The notes: generated from the sequence alone by a model not told the origin. DNA of 64,000 bases from Skermania sp. ID1734 (GCF_007489285.1 NZ_VLIY01000015.1:62001-126000), one strand, 5' to 3'. Counted from the first letter of the stretch, positions 37,993 through 48,072 are shown. Program-made: numbers and translations.

Positions 37993-40900
37993 TCAGCCCC
38001 GGCCGATCCGGGCATAACCGGCTGCGCGTTCGAAGGCAGCCCTGATTCGCTGTCCCTTCTTGGCGAATCCCAGTGCCGCCATGAATTCCTTGAACAGTTC
38101 ATCATCGGTGCGCGGCTTACCGTCCGCGACGATGTTTTGCAGGATGAGCACCAACTCACCGTCGGTGTAGTCGGTGACCGGGCGACCCGGTGCCACTTCG
38201 GTGCCGAGCGCGCGCACGTACGCCGCCTGCGCCCGCGCCACGCAACCGGCGGAGTCGATGAACCAGTCCGCCGACCAGAACCGGTGATAGCCCCAGCCGA
38301 GTCGCTGTAGCTGCTCCTGTCGCAACCTGTCCCGATCGCGTACGGTGGCCGCGCAGTGATAGGCGGCGGTGTCTGCTTCCACCGCGAGGACCATCGCGTC
38401 GGGCCGGCGTGAGTCGGCGATCGCGAAGCCGATGTGATCGCCGGCCACCCCGTACTGCGGCACGACGGGCATACCCGCGGCCGTGAGCTTGTCCCGCACA
38501 GATACCTCGAACGGGCTCAATTGCGTGGCATGCTCTGCTGTTTCGTTGCCTACTTCGCCGCGGTTTCGCGTGTAGCGCAGGTAGGCACGCAGCATCGCGA
38601 CCCCCGGAGCGGTGCTGCGTTCGGGATCCATGTCGGTGTGGCTGAACGAGCTGACCAGCGTCATTCGCGACCGGGCGCGAGTGATGGCGACATTCAAACG
38701 CCGATGGCCGCCTTCCTGATTGAGCGGGCCGAAGTTGTGGCTCAGGCTACCGTCTGCGCGCTTTGCATAACCGATCGACAAGATGATCGCGTCGCGCTCG
38801 TCGCCCTGAACGCGCTCGAGATTCTTCACGAAGAACGGTTCGCCGGCGGGTTCGTCGAAGAACCCGCGCAGGCTCGGCCGCGCACGCAATTTCTCGCGGA
38901 GGCGCGCATCGATGCGTTCCATGTGGTTGATGCCCATGGTGATCACGCCCAGCGATTCGTGCGGTCGCGTCTTGGCGTGCTGCAACACCATGGCCACCAC
39001 CCGCTCGACCTCGGCGGCGGCGCTGTCCTCATCCGCGCCGCCGCGCTGCTGGCGCACCAATTCGTGGCTGAGGCAATCGCTTCCGGAGACCCCGGGGAAG
39101 GTGGTGAGCGAATTGCCGTACACCCACGAGTTGGAGAACGCGATCAGCCGTTCGTCGCGGCTGCGATAGTGCCAGGTGAGCGAGCGGACTCGGGTCGCGC
39201 CCAACGCTGCGGTGAGGACATCGAGGATCGATTCGAAACCGATTGTCAGCGCAAGGTTGATACTGCCGTCGTCGTTGATCACCTGTTCGGCCTTGTCTTC
39301 ACTGTCCACCGCGAAGAACTGCGTCGGCGGCAGCTGCTTGTTGTCTCCGGCGACGATCACCCGGCGGGCCCGTGAAATCGCGGAAATGGCGTCGGCGGGC
39401 ACGATTTGGCTGGCTTCGTCGAAGACGACCACGTCGAAGTAGGGCCGATCACCGGGTAGCAGCTGACTCACCACCAGTGGGCTCATCGCCCAGCATGGCT
39501 TGAGTGCCGTCAGCATGTCCGGTGCGGCACTGAACAATTGCCGCAGTGAGAGGTGACCACGCTTGCGGGCGGCCTGGCCGGTGACGACCCGCTGCTGCTC
39601 CGGGTGCTGGGCGGCAACAGTTTCCAGATGCCGCACGGCCTTGTCGAGCACCCGGGCCGCCGACGTCCGGATGTGCGCTGCGTCGGCGGCGCGGAATTGC
39701 TCGGCGTGCAGGTCGTGGAGCGCGCCGTTGAATGTCGCGACCACCGGATCGTCGAAGCTGACCTGATCGAGGACGGACGAAAACCAGCAACTGTCATACA
39801 TTGCCACGGCAAGGTCGGGATCGGCACGGCGCGAACGCATCTGGGCCAGCAGTGGATCCATGCCGAGCGCACTGAACGTGGCCGCCAAGGTGTTCATCCG
39901 CGGCAGCGCATGCAACGTGCGCGCATCGTGGGCGAGCGCCTCGACCGTCTGGGCCAATTGCGGGCGGGGCAGGTGCGTCATGTCCAGCCACGGCAACAGC
40001 GCGGCGAGCTCGTCGAGCTCGCTGTCGAGTTCGGCAAACTTGGCGGTGGCGGTGGGCAATGCGGTGGGCAGCTTCGGCACCCCCGCGGTCGTCACGCCGG
40101 ACCACTCGGTCGCCAGCTCGTGCGCGCGGACAAGTGTGCGGTGCAATTGCTTGCGCGGCGGCTTGTCCGGCAACAACCACAGCCGGTTCGCGGCAGCGCG
40201 CAACTCGCCGACCTTGCCGTCGAAGTCGCCCAGCGCGCGTCGCTGACTTCGTGACGCCGTCGCCGCCACCAGTTGTGCCAGGTCTGTCGACCACACGACC
40301 GTGTCCAGCGTGGTGAGGATCTCCGCGGTCCGGTCGAAGAGCTGCAGCAGCGTTCGCCAGCCGGCGAGTGTGGCCGGCGGCCGCAGTCCGCTCTGGGCGG
40401 CGACCTCGTCGAGCGCCTGCCAGGTTTCGGGCACGGTCGCGCTGCGCAGGCGGGTGGCCACCTGCAGGGCGTGCTCGGCCTGCTCGGTGGTGACCACCGG
40501 TGCGCCGGCCCACGGCGAATCGCGAACCGACAAGCTCAACCCGCCGAGGTTCGCGTATTCGCGCAGCTCCTCGCGAACGATTGAAGCGGTGGCCTCGTCC
40601 ATAGCCACGATTTCGCGCGGGCCGAAACGAATCTCGGTGACCGCCGCATTGCCGAATCGCTCGGTGAGTCCCAGCAGCGCCTCGTGCCCGGCGAAAACAC
40701 TGATCCCCCAGGGTGATCGGGGACCGTTCATGGCGGTGTCATGAGCGTTGAGCTGGCGGCGGCGGACCTCCAGTTGCGCACCGACGGACGCATTCGCGCG
40801 GGGTGGACGCGTGAAGCCGGCGGTGAGCGCGGCGATCATGGCGGCCCGTGCACCGCCGCCGTCGTGGACATCGAAGGCAATGTCGCCCAGTCCGACTCGG

Positions 40901-41910
40901 CCGAGCCGATCCAGCACCGCCGAGATGGCCGCCCGTTTCTCGGCGACGAACAGCACGCTTTGCCCCTGCGCGACCAGCGTGGCGATGAGGTTGGCGATAG
41001 TTTGGCTCTTGCCCGTTCCCGGCGGCCCGGACACCACCATCGATTGACCCGCCACCGCGGCGTTGATCACGTAGCTCTGCGATGAGTCGGCATCGAGCAC
41101 CAGGTACTCGTCATCGGGTGACAGCCGGTCCGGTTCGTCGAGTTCCACGTCGGCTCCGGCAGCCGCGATCGCGTCGGCGGCAGCGCGATCACCGGCGATG
41201 GCGGCGACGACGTCGTGGCGGATCAGGGCATCGACGTTGTTCGCGAGGTCGTGAACCATGGGCAGCTTGGTGTAGGAAAAGGTCCCGAGCACCCGCCGCT
41301 CGCCGATCGAGAATCCCGGTACCTCCGCCGCAGCAACCCTGATGATGTCGAAAATCGCTGCCGGGCTGGCGATTCCGTCCTCGAGCGCGCCCTGCACAGC
41401 GGTTGCCTCCAGCCGCACATGGAATTGCTCGTCGAGCAGGTGCACCAGTGCGGGATTGACGTGCGGATCGCCGGCGAGGTCTATCTCGAAGTCGTCCTCG
41501 GCCGCACCGGTTGCAGTAATGACCGCCTCCTGCAACAGGATTGGTGCGGCCGGTACCGCGGCGCCCTGGGGGTTGGTCCACGTCGCCATACCCACGGCGA
41601 GGTAACCGATCGCTATGCCGCGTTCCTCGGACGCCTCGCGGGCCTTGTTGCGGATGGTCCGGGCCCGCTTGAGTCGATCCGCGAACAGGCTGCGCCGAAA
41701 CATCCGGGAAAGACGCACGGACTTGCCGCCCAACAGTTGCTCGACCATCACGAAATCCGCGTCCGCGAGGTCGAGCGTGCCGTAGCGCAGATCGCGGTAA
41801 TAGAGCAGTTGGTTGCGCCAGCTGAGGTCGATCAACTGGCCGCGCCACGTGCCCACGGCGGCGCGAACGAGGTCGGCACGTCGACTCGACGACTGGCCTG
41901 CTGTCTCCAC
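37993..41910 (-). CDS. DUF4011 / SF1 helicase with C-terminal Vsr-like domain
   Basis: A 1305-residue protein. The N-terminal DUF4011-type domain (LSWRNQLLYYRDLRYGTLDL, about 27-46) precedes a UPF1-like SF1 helicase with Walker A GPPGTGKS (295-302), Walker B DEAS (Asp831) and late motifs VQGDERDAIILS and RLNVAITRAR. The C terminus (about 1135-1210) matches the MTES_1575/Vsr-like endonuclease fold (VEADTAAYH, RDRDRLRQ, LGWGYHRFWSADWF), but Gly1161 stands where an Asp is usual. DUF4011-helicase-Vsr proteins have been reported as anti-phage systems; actinobacterial homologues also occur in ordinary gene neighbourhoods. Confidence 0.85.
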   Translation of the reverse strand: METAGQSSSRRADLVRAAVGTWRGQLIDLSWRNQLLYYRDLRYGTLDLADADFVMVEQLLGGKSVRLSRMFRRSLFADRLKRARTIRNKAREASEERGIAIGYLAVGMATWTNPQGAAVPAAPILLQEAVITATGAAEDDFEIDLAGDPHVNPALVHLLDEQFHVRLEATAVQGALEDGIASPAAIFDIIRVAAAEVPGFSIGERRVLGTFSYTKLPMVHDLANNVDALIRHDVVAAIAGDRAAADAIAAAGADVELDEPDRLSPDDEYLVLDADSSQSYVINAAVAGQSMVVSGPPGTGKSQTIANLIATLVAQGQSVLFVAEKRAAISAVLDRLGRVGLGDIAFDVHDGGGARAAMIAALTAGFTRPPRANASVGAQLEVRRRQLNAHDTAMNGPRSPWGISVFAGHEALLGLTERFGNAAVTEIRFGPREIVAMDEATASIVREELREYANLGGLSLSVRDSPWAGAPVVTTEQAEHALQVATRLRSATVPETWQALDEVAAQSGLRPPATLAGWRTLLQLFDRTAEILTTLDTVVWSTDLAQLVAATASRSQRRALGDFDGKVGELRAAANRLWLLPDKPPRKQLHRTLVRAHELATEWSGVTTAGVPKLPTALPTATAKFAELDSELDELAALLPWLDMTHLPRPQLAQTVEALAHDARTLHALPRMNTLAATFSALGMDPLLAQMRSRRADPDLAVAMYDSCWFSSVLDQVSFDDPVVATFNGALHDLHAEQFRAADAAHIRTSAARVLDKAVRHLETVAAQHPEQQRVVTGQAARKRGHLSLRQLFSAAPDMLTALKPCWAMSPLVVSQLLPGDRPYFDVVVFDEASQIVPADAISAISRARRVIVAGDNKQLPPTQFFAVDSEDKAEQVINDDGSINLALTIGFESILDVLTAALGATRVRSLTWHYRSRDERLIAFSNSWVYGNSLTTFPGVSGSDCLSHELVRQQRGGADEDSAAAEVERVVAMVLQHAKTRPHESLGVITMGINHMERIDARLREKLRARPSLRGFFDEPAGEPFFVKNLERVQGDERDAIILSIGYAKRADGSLSHNFGPLNQEGGHRRLNVAITRARSRMTLVSSFSHTDMDPERSTAPGVAMLRAYLRYTRNRGEVGNETAEHATQLSPFEVSVRDKLTAAGMPVVPQYGVAGDHIGFAIADSRRPDAMVLAVEADTAAYHCAATVRDRDRLRQEQLQRLGWGYHRFWSADWFIDSAGCVARAQAAYVRALGTEVAPGRPVTDYTDGELVLILQNIVADGKPRTDDELFKEFMAALGFAKKGQRIRAAFERAAGYARIGRG

Positions 41911-41974
41911 CCGAGCAAGCCTACGATCGGTGCGCCCGGCGGGGCAGGGGAGTCGCTCGAGCTCGCCGTGCCGG

Positions 41975-43561
41975 TCAGGCCGGTCGGAAACTGTCCGGGT
42001 CGGCCAATTGCCAGTCGGTACGCCAGTTCAGTGGCGGGTCGTCGAGCAATTGTCCCGGCTCGAGCCATTCGTAGAGTTCCGCGTAGGACCGCACAACGGT
42101 CGCAGTCACCTTCTTGCGCAACATGTATGGGCTCAGCTGCGCGGGGTCGGAGACGCCGAGTGACGCCATCAACTGCATGGCCTGCGCCACCGTGCTGGCG
42201 TGGTACCGCTGAACTCGCACGCTTTTGTCGGCGACATCGAGTGCGCGGGTGCGCTTGGGGTCCTGGGTCGCCACCCCGACCGGGCAGGTATTGGTGTGGC
42301 AGCGCTGTGCCTGGATGCATCCGATGGCCATCATCATGGCCCGCGCCGCGTTGGTGTAGTCGGCGCCCTGAATCAGTCGCTTCACGATGTCGTTTCCGGC
42401 CGCGACTTTGCCGCTCGCGCCGATCTTGATCCGATCGCGTAATCCGGTTCCGACGAGGGCATTGTGCACCGTCATCAGGCCGTCGGTCAGCGGTAGCCCG
42501 ACATGATCCTCGTACTCCAGCGGCGCTGCGGCAGTGCCGCCTTCGGCGCCATCGACGATGATGAAGTCGGGTGCGGTGCCCTCGGCGATCATGGCCTTGC
42601 ACATCGCAAGGACGTCGACCCGCGAGCCGACGCACAGCTTGATGCCCACCGGCTTACCGTTGGCAAGGTTGCGCATCTCCGCCACGAACTGCACCATCTC
42701 GCGCGGTGTACTGAATGCCGAATGCCATGCCGGGCTCACGCATTTCTCGCCCTGTGGCACGCCGCGGTAGCGGGCGATCTCCGCGCTGACCTTCGCGGCC
42801 GGCAAAACACCGCCGACGCCGGGCTTGGCTCCCTGGCTCAATTTCAGCGACACCGCCTTGATCTGGTCGTGTGAGACCTTCTCGGCGAACTGTGCAGGAT
42901 CGAACCGGCCGTCGTCGGTGCGTGTGCCGAAGTAGCCGGAGCCGATCTCCCATACCAGATCACCGCCGCCGGAGAGGTGATACGGCGTGAGGCCGCCCTC
43001 GCCGGTGTCGTGGGCGAAGCCACCGAGTGCGGCGCCGCGGTTCAACGCCTGCAAGGCATTTGCGGACAGCGCTCCGAAGCTCATGGCCGACACATTCAGC
43101 AACGACATCGAATAGGGCTGCGTACAGTCCGGGCCGCCGATGAGTACCCGCGGTGGCTGCTCGGGTTGCGGAACCGGCAACGTGGAATGAACCAGGTACT
43201 CATAACCGACGACCTCGATGTCGCGTTCGGTGCCGAAGGACAGTTCCCCGTGAATTCCCTTGGCCCGCTCGTAAATGACGGTTCGGGTGTCGCGGTCGAA
43301 CGGGCGGCCGTCGAAATTCCGCTCGATGAAGTACTGCTGCAATTCCGGTCGCAGGCTCTCCAGCAGATATCGCAGGTGGCCCAGGACCGGATAGTTGCGC
43401 AGCACCGAGTGGCGGCGCTGCACCAGGTCATAGATGCCGGTCGCGACCAGGCCCGCCAGCAGCGCGAGGAGCAGCCACCAGGCCCACGATCCGATCGCCG
43501 CGGCAACCCCTACGACAAGTAGCGCGACCGCGGCAAAACCGACAACGAGAAACCTCAGCAC
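41975..43561 (-). CDS. FMN-binding glutamate synthase-like membrane protein
   Basis: A 528-residue protein with two N-terminal transmembrane helices (about 4-23 and 27-42) and then a glutamate synthase FMN domain: SFGALSANALQALN, GEGGLTPYH, KPVGIKLCVG, IIVDGAEGGT. Three cysteines in CIQAQRCHTNTC match the [3Fe-4S] ligands of GltB. It lacks the glutaminase domain, so it is an archaeal-type or stand-alone FMN protein anchored to the membrane. It is divergent from the response-regulator gene; the physiological donor and substrate are unknown. Confidence 0.9.
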   Translation of the reverse strand: MLRFLVVGFAAVALLVVGVAAAIGSWAWWLLLALLAGLVATGIYDLVQRRHSVLRNYPVLGHLRYLLESLRPELQQYFIERNFDGRPFDRDTRTVIYERAKGIHGELSFGTERDIEVVGYEYLVHSTLPVPQPEQPPRVLIGGPDCTQPYSMSLLNVSAMSFGALSANALQALNRGAALGGFAHDTGEGGLTPYHLSGGGDLVWEIGSGYFGTRTDDGRFDPAQFAEKVSHDQIKAVSLKLSQGAKPGVGGVLPAAKVSAEIARYRGVPQGEKCVSPAWHSAFSTPREMVQFVAEMRNLANGKPVGIKLCVGSRVDVLAMCKAMIAEGTAPDFIIVDGAEGGTAAAPLEYEDHVGLPLTDGLMTVHNALVGTGLRDRIKIGASGKVAAGNDIVKRLIQGADYTNAARAMMMAIGCIQAQRCHTNTCPVGVATQDPKRTRALDVADKSVRVQRYHASTVAQAMQLMASLGVSDPAQLSPYMLRKKVTATVVRSYAELYEWLEPGQLLDDPPLNWRTDWQLADPDSFRPA

Positions 43562-43792
43562 GACTCAATCCTTGCCCAACGACGCTGCGAACGTTGCCAC
43601 GGTAGTCGGCCAGGCGCGGTTGCCTGGCCGGTTGAGGTTGCGATCCGGCGTCGGGTGGCCGCCGCGCGCGACATTGCGCAGGCGCATGTCGTGGCATATC
43701 TGCGGCGGCGCAAAGCAGCGCGCGGCGACCGCGACACAGCGGGTGGCGGCGAAACAGCGCGCGTCGGGTGCACCGTCACTAGCATCGGCGTC

Positions 43793-44221
43793 GTGACCGC
43801 AACGCTTCGCGTTCTTGTCTACAGCGACGACGCCCAGACCCGCGAACAGGTGAAGCTTGCGCTCGGCAAGCGCCCCGATCAGCGGCTCGGCGAGTTCGAG
43901 TACCTCGAGGTGGCCACCGGGCCGGTCGTCATCGAGCACATGGATGCCGGCGGTGTCGACCTGGCGATTTTGGATGGTGAGGCCACGCCTACGGGTGGAA
44001 TGGGACTGGCCAAGCAGCTTCGCGACGAGCTGGATCCCTGTCCGCCGATCGTGGTGCTGACCGGCCGGCGCGACGACGCCTGGCTGGCTCGGTGGTCGCG
44101 CGCCGACGCCGCGGTGCCGCATCCCCTCGATCCGATCGAGCTGACCGACGCCGTAGTAGGCGTTTTGACGGCGTCGGACGCGCCGGACGAAAGAGAAGCG
44201 AGGCGAACGACTTCGCCGTAG
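43793..44221 (+). CDS. Response regulator receiver-like protein (Rv3143-like)
   Basis: A stand-alone receiver domain of 142 residues from GTG 43793, at the same place before nuoA as Rv3143. The phospho-acceptor is Asp61 (LAILDGE) and the Thr is Thr90 (VVLTG). The conserved Lys is replaced by His110 (VPHPLDP), and the N-terminal acid pair is SDD (12-13). There is no output domain. It may act by protein contact or be a degenerate receiver; adjacency to nuo suggests a respiratory connection. Confidence 0.83.
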   Translation: MTATLRVLVYSDDAQTREQVKLALGKRPDQRLGEFEYLEVATGPVVIEHMDAGGVDLAILDGEATPTGGMGLAKQLRDELDPCPPIVVLTGRRDDAWLARWSRADAAVPHPLDPIELTDAVVGVLTASDAPDEREARRTTSP

Positions 44222-44232
44222 GGTGTGTGTTA

Positions 44233-44257
44233 GAGATCACCTGACGCAGGTGATCTC
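44233..44257 (+). promoter_or_regulatory. Perfect 11-bp inverted repeat in the nuoA leader
   Basis: Arms GAGATCACCTG (44233-44243) and CAGGTGATCTC (44247-44257) with a 3-nt spacer ACG, 12 bp past the response-regulator stop and 60 bp before nuoA. It could be a terminator/attenuator between the two genes or an operator. Confidence 0.6.
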
Positions 44258-44261
44258 AGCG

Positions 44262-44288
44262 GTTCGTGTAACTGGCAGTTCGTGTGAC
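44262..44288 (+). promoter_or_regulatory. Direct repeat GTTCGTGTRAC upstream of nuoA
   Basis: GTTCGTGTAAC (44262-44272) and GTTCGTGTGAC (44278-44288), period 16 bp, lie immediately after the dyad. They look like a tandem regulator-binding site. Confidence 0.45.
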
Positions 44289-44316
44289 GACACAGGCGTC
44301 GGAGCAGGAGCAACGC

Positions 44317-44676
44317 ATGAACGTGTACGTGCCCATTTTGGTGCTCGGTGCGGTCGCGGTGGGCTTTGCTGTCTTTTCGGTCGTCGTTGCCTCACTCGTC
44401 GGGCCTAAGCGGTACAACCGTGCCAAACTCGAGGCCTATGAGTGCGGCATCGAACCCGCGCCCCAGCCGGTAGGCGCGAGCCGATTTCCGGTCAAGTTCT
44501 ACCTGACCGCCATGCTGTTCATCATCTTCGACATCGAAATCGTCTTCCTGTACCCGTGGGCGGTGCATTTCGATGCGCTCGGCACCTTCGGTCTCGTCGC
44601 GATGATCTTGTTCATTGTCAACGTGTCGGTTGCCTACGCCTACGAGTGGCGGCGGGGAGGGCTCAGTTGGGAATGA
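44317..44676 (+). CDS. nuoA: NADH-quinone oxidoreductase subunit A
   Basis: Membrane subunit of proton-pumping complex I, 119 residues from ATG 44317 with GGAG upstream (an earlier in-frame GTG 44284 is less likely). Three transmembrane helices; the YECGIEPAPQP loop and DIEIVFLYPWA are conserved. First gene of the nuoA-N operon, which couples NADH oxidation to menaquinone reduction. Confidence 0.95.
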   Translation: MNVYVPILVLGAVAVGFAVFSVVVASLVGPKRYNRAKLEAYECGIEPAPQPVGASRFPVKFYLTAMLFIIFDIEIVFLYPWAVHFDALGTFGLVAMILFIVNVSVAYAYEWRRGGLSWE

Positions 44677-44726
44677 GCAGCACGGTGTGGCGGCGTCGGG
44701 TCAGGAGAGAGTGAGCGCGGGCGGTC

Positions 44727-45281
44727 ATGGGTCTGGAGGAGAAACTTCCGAGCGGCATCCTGTTGAGCACGGTGGAGTCGCTGGCCGGCTATGTCCGTAA
44801 GGGCTCGCTGTGGCCGGTGACGTTCGGCCTGGCGTGCTGCGCCATCGAGATGATGGCGACAGGCGCCGGTCGCTATGACATCGCGCGCTTCGGCATGGAG
44901 GCGTTCCGCGCGTCCCCGCGGCAGGCGGACCTGATGATCGTGGCCGGGCGGGTCAGCCAGAAGATGGCGCCGGTGCTGCGCCAGATTTACGACCAGATGG
45001 TCGAGCCGAAATGGGTGCTCGCTATGGGCGTTTGCGCATCTTCGGGCGGAATGTTCAACAACTACGCGATCGTGCAGGGCGTCGACCACGTGGTGCCGGT
45101 CGACATCTACCTGCCCGGTTGCCCACCGCGGCCGGAAATGCTGCTGAACGCGATCCTGATGCTGCACGAAAAGATTGCCCATGCACCGCTCGGCGTCGAT
45201 CGCGCCGAAGCCGTCAAGGCCGCCGAAGCAGCGGCATTGCAGTCGCCGACCACCATCGAGATGCGCGGGTTGTTGCGATGA
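44727..45281 (+). CDS. nuoB: NADH-quinone oxidoreductase subunit B
   Basis: Carries the N2 [4Fe-4S] cluster, the last electron carrier before quinone. 184 residues; the adjacent Cys pair in LACCAIEM plus the Cys of GVCASSGG and the Cys of LPGCPPRPE are the four ligands. The ATG start has a purine-rich upstream region. The stop overlaps nuoC by 4 bp. Confidence 0.96.
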   Translation: MGLEEKLPSGILLSTVESLAGYVRKGSLWPVTFGLACCAIEMMATGAGRYDIARFGMEAFRASPRQADLMIVAGRVSQKMAPVLRQIYDQMVEPKWVLAMGVCASSGGMFNNYAIVQGVDHVVPVDIYLPGCPPRPEMLLNAILMLHEKIAHAPLGVDRAEAVKAAEAAALQSPTTIEMRGLLR

Positions 45282-45943
45282 GTGACGACGGCGAAGTGAT
45301 CGGCGTCCGGCGGGGCATGTTCGGCGCGCGGGACACCGGCGATACCTCCGGCTACGGCCGCCTGGTCCGGCCGGTGAAACTGCCCGGCGGCACCGAACGG
45401 CCCTACGGCGGATACTTCGACGAGATTGCCGATGTGCTGGAGGCGGCGCTGGAGCAGGCCGAAGCTTCCGACGCCCTGGAGAAGACCCTCGTCTTCCGGG
45501 ATGAGATCACCTTTTACGTCCGTCCGGAACGTCTCCCGCTCGTCGCACAGACTTTGCGCGATCACCCGGACCTACGTTTCGAACTGTGCCTCGGTGTCAG
45601 CGGCGTGCATTACCCGGAGGAAACCGGACGCGAGCTGCACGCGGTGTATCCGCTGATGTCCATCACCCACAACCGGCGGGTGCGCCTCGAGGTGGCCGTG
45701 CCGGATGCCGACCCGCATATGCCGTCCCTGTATTCGGTGTATCCGACGACCGACTGGCACGAACGGGAAACCTACGACTTCTTCGGCATCGTCTTCGACG
45801 GCCATCCGGCGCTGGTGCGGATCGAGATGCCCGACGACTGGGACGGTCATCCGCAGCGCAAGGACTACCCGCTGGGCGGTATCCCGGTGGAGTACAAGGG
45901 CGCTCAGATCCCGCCGCCCGATGAGCGGAGGGCTTACAACTGA
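45278..45943 (+). CDS. nuoC: NADH-quinone oxidoreductase subunit C
   Basis: Peripheral-arm subunit of 221 residues from ATG 45278. The 30-kDa subunit signature appears as [17 protein letters not shown] and [16 protein letters not shown]. The first 60 residues are a less conserved extension, as in mycobacterial NuoC. Its last base is the first base of nuoD. Confidence 0.95.
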   Translation: MSDDGEVIGVRRGMFGARDTGDTSGYGRLVRPVKLPGGTERPYGGYFDEIADVLEAALEQAEASDALEKTLVFRDEITFYVRPERLPLVAQTLRDHPDLRFELCLGVSGVHYPEETGRELHAVYPLMSITHNRRVRLEVAVPDADPHMPSLYSVYPTTDWHERETYDFFGIVFDGHPALVRIEMPDDWDGHPQRKDYPLGGIPVEYKGAQIPPPDERRAYN

Positions 45944-47292
45944 TGAGCGAAAAACCACGTGACCCCGCGGTGCCGGGGCGGACAGCTGCCGACCCGGCAG
46001 CGCCCAGTTCAGGCGCCACCACTTACACCTCTATCGGACAAGACTGGGACGAGATTGTCGACGCCGCGGCAGGCGAGGAGCGGATCGTCGTCAACATGGG
46101 TCCGCAGCACCCCTCCACCCACGGCGTGCTGCGGTTGATCCTCGAGATCGAAGGCGAGACCGTCACCGAGGCGCGATGCGGAATCGGCTACCTGCACACC
46201 GGGATCGAGAAAAACCTCGAGTACCGAAACTGGATTCAGGGCGTCACGTTCGTGACTCGGATGGACTACCTTTCACCGTTCTTCAACGAGACCGCCTACT
46301 GCCTGGCCGTCGAAAAGCTGCTCGACATCACGGATCGAATCCCGGAGCGGGCCACGGTGATCCGGGTGATGATGATGGAGCTCAACCGGATCTCCTCGCA
46401 CCTGGTCGCGTTGGCCACCGGCGGAATGGAACTCGGCGCGGTCACCGCGATGCTGTTCGGTTTCCGGGAACGCGAGCTCGTGCTCGACGTGTTCGAAACC
46501 ATCACCGGCCTGCGGATGAATCATGCCTACGTCCGCCCCGGCGGGCTCTCGCAGGACCTGCCGCCCGACGGGGTGCGCAAGGTGCGCGACCTGCTGGAGC
46601 TGATGCCGAAGCGCCTGCGGGACATGGAGAATCTGCTCAACGAGAACTACATCTGGAAGGCGCGCACCCAGGGCATCGGGTACCTGGATCTGACCGGTTG
46701 TATGGCGCTCGGCGTCACCGGGCCGATTCTGCGGGCCACCGGCCTGCCGCACGATCTGCGAAAGTCGCAGCCCTACTGCGGATATGAGAACTACGAGTTC
46801 AACGTGATCACTGATCAGGGCTGTGATGCCTACGGGCGCTATCTCATTCGGATCAAGGAGATGTACGAATCGCTGAAGATTGTGGAGCAGTGCCTGGACC
46901 GGCTACGGCCTGGGCCGGTGATGATCGATGACAAGAAAGTCGCCTGGCCGGCAGATCTGGCGTTGGGTCCGGATGGATTGGGCAACTCGCTCAGCCACAT
47001 CCGCACCATCATGGGTACCTCGATGGAAGCGCTGATCCATCACTTCAAGCTGGTCACCGAGGGCCTGCGAGTGCCGGCGGGACAGGTGTACGTGGCGGTC
47101 GAATCACCCCGCGGCGAGACCGGCGTGCACATGGTCAGTGACGGTGGCACCCGGCCGTATCGCGTGCACTTCCGTGACCCGTCGTTCACGAATCTGCAAG
47201 CGGTAGCGGCGATGTGCGAGGGCGGGATGGTTGCCGATGTCATTGCGGCGGTGGCCAGTATCGACCCAGTGATGGGCGGGGTGGATCGCTGA
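45943..47292 (+). CDS. nuoD: NADH-quinone oxidoreductase subunit D
   Basis: Lines the quinone-binding cavity with NuoB. 449 residues. [20 protein letters not shown] and [10 protein letters not shown] are the 49-kDa subunit hallmarks. The first 45 residues are a Pro/Ala-rich extension. The stop shares a base with nuoE. Confidence 0.96.
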   Translation: MSEKPRDPAVPGRTAADPAAPSSGATTYTSIGQDWDEIVDAAAGEERIVVNMGPQHPSTHGVLRLILEIEGETVTEARCGIGYLHTGIEKNLEYRNWIQGVTFVTRMDYLSPFFNETAYCLAVEKLLDITDRIPERATVIRVMMMELNRISSHLVALATGGMELGAVTAMLFGFRERELVLDVFETITGLRMNHAYVRPGGLSQDLPPDGVRKVRDLLELMPKRLRDMENLLNENYIWKARTQGIGYLDLTGCMALGVTGPILRATGLPHDLRKSQPYCGYENYEFNVITDQGCDAYGRYLIRIKEMYESLKIVEQCLDRLRPGPVMIDDKKVAWPADLALGPDGLGNSLSHIRTIMGTSMEALIHHFKLVTEGLRVPAGQVYVAVESPRGETGVHMVSDGGTRPYRVHFRDPSFTNLQAVAAMCEGGMVADVIAAVASIDPVMGGVDR

Positions 47293-48071
47293 TGCCGCAC
47301 AATCAGAATGCGGGCCCGAGCGGGCCGGTCTTCGTGGAACTCGGCACCCGGCCACCGGTCGATGCGCCACGCAGCTACCCGGCCGACGTGCGGGCCCGAC
47401 TCGAGGTGGACGCCAAGGAAATCCTCGCTCGATACCCGTCCGGCACCGAACCCGGCCTCCCACCGACGGCCCGTCGCTCGGCACTGCTGCCGCTGTTGCA
47501 CCTGGTGCAGTCCGAAGACGGCTATCTCACGCCGGCCGGCATGGAATTCTGTGCGACCCAACTGGGTTTGACCGCGGCGGAGGTTACCGCTGTCGCGAGT
47601 TTTTACTCCATGTACCGCCGAGAGCCGACGGGCACGTACTACGTGGGCGTGTGCACCAACACGCTGTGCGCGATCATGGGCGGCGACGCGATACTGACTG
47701 CCTTGCAACAACACCTGAACATCGAGCCGGGGCAGACCACCGATGACGGTGCCATCACGCTGGATCACGTGGAATGCAACGCGGCCTGCGACTACGCCCC
47801 GGTGGTGATGGTCAACTGGGAGTTCTTCGACAATCAGACTGCGGAATCAGCTCGCGCGCTGGTGGATTCGCTGCGTTCGGGCGAGCAGGTAAGCCCGAGT
47901 CGGGGTGCTGCGGTGTGTACGTTCCGGGAGACCGCGCGGTTGCTGGCCGGCTTCCCCGACGGACGCGCGGAGGAGCAGCACACGGCAGGCCCGGCCACGC
48001 TGGCCGGGCTCGAGGTTGCGCACGAACGCGGCATGGCTGCCCCGAATCCTCCCAAGAGGGAAGGAGCGTGA
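47292..48071 (+). CDS. nuoE: NADH-quinone oxidoreductase subunit E
   Basis: 24-kDa subunit binding the N1a [2Fe-2S] cluster; 259 residues from ATG 47292. Ligand cysteines are visible in GVCTNTLC (first Cys) and in VECNAACDYAP. The C-terminal 50 residues extend beyond the usual domain and are poorly conserved, as in mycobacteria. Followed two bases later by the nuoF start. Confidence 0.95.
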   Translation: MPHNQNAGPSGPVFVELGTRPPVDAPRSYPADVRARLEVDAKEILARYPSGTEPGLPPTARRSALLPLLHLVQSEDGYLTPAGMEFCATQLGLTAAEVTAVASFYSMYRREPTGTYYVGVCTNTLCAIMGGDAILTALQQHLNIEPGQTTDDGAITLDHVECNAACDYAPVVMVNWEFFDNQTAESARALVDSLRSGEQVSPSRGAAVCTFRETARLLAGFPDGRAEEQHTAGPATLAGLEVAHERGMAAPNPPKREGA

Positions 48072-48072
48072 C

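Noticed and set aside
43562-43792. N-terminal extension or small gene before the receiver protein
   Set aside because: The segment has direct repeats with GCAGCGCGCG cores and an Arg/Ala-rich frame but no ribosome site or homology; it is probably promoter DNA of two divergent genes.
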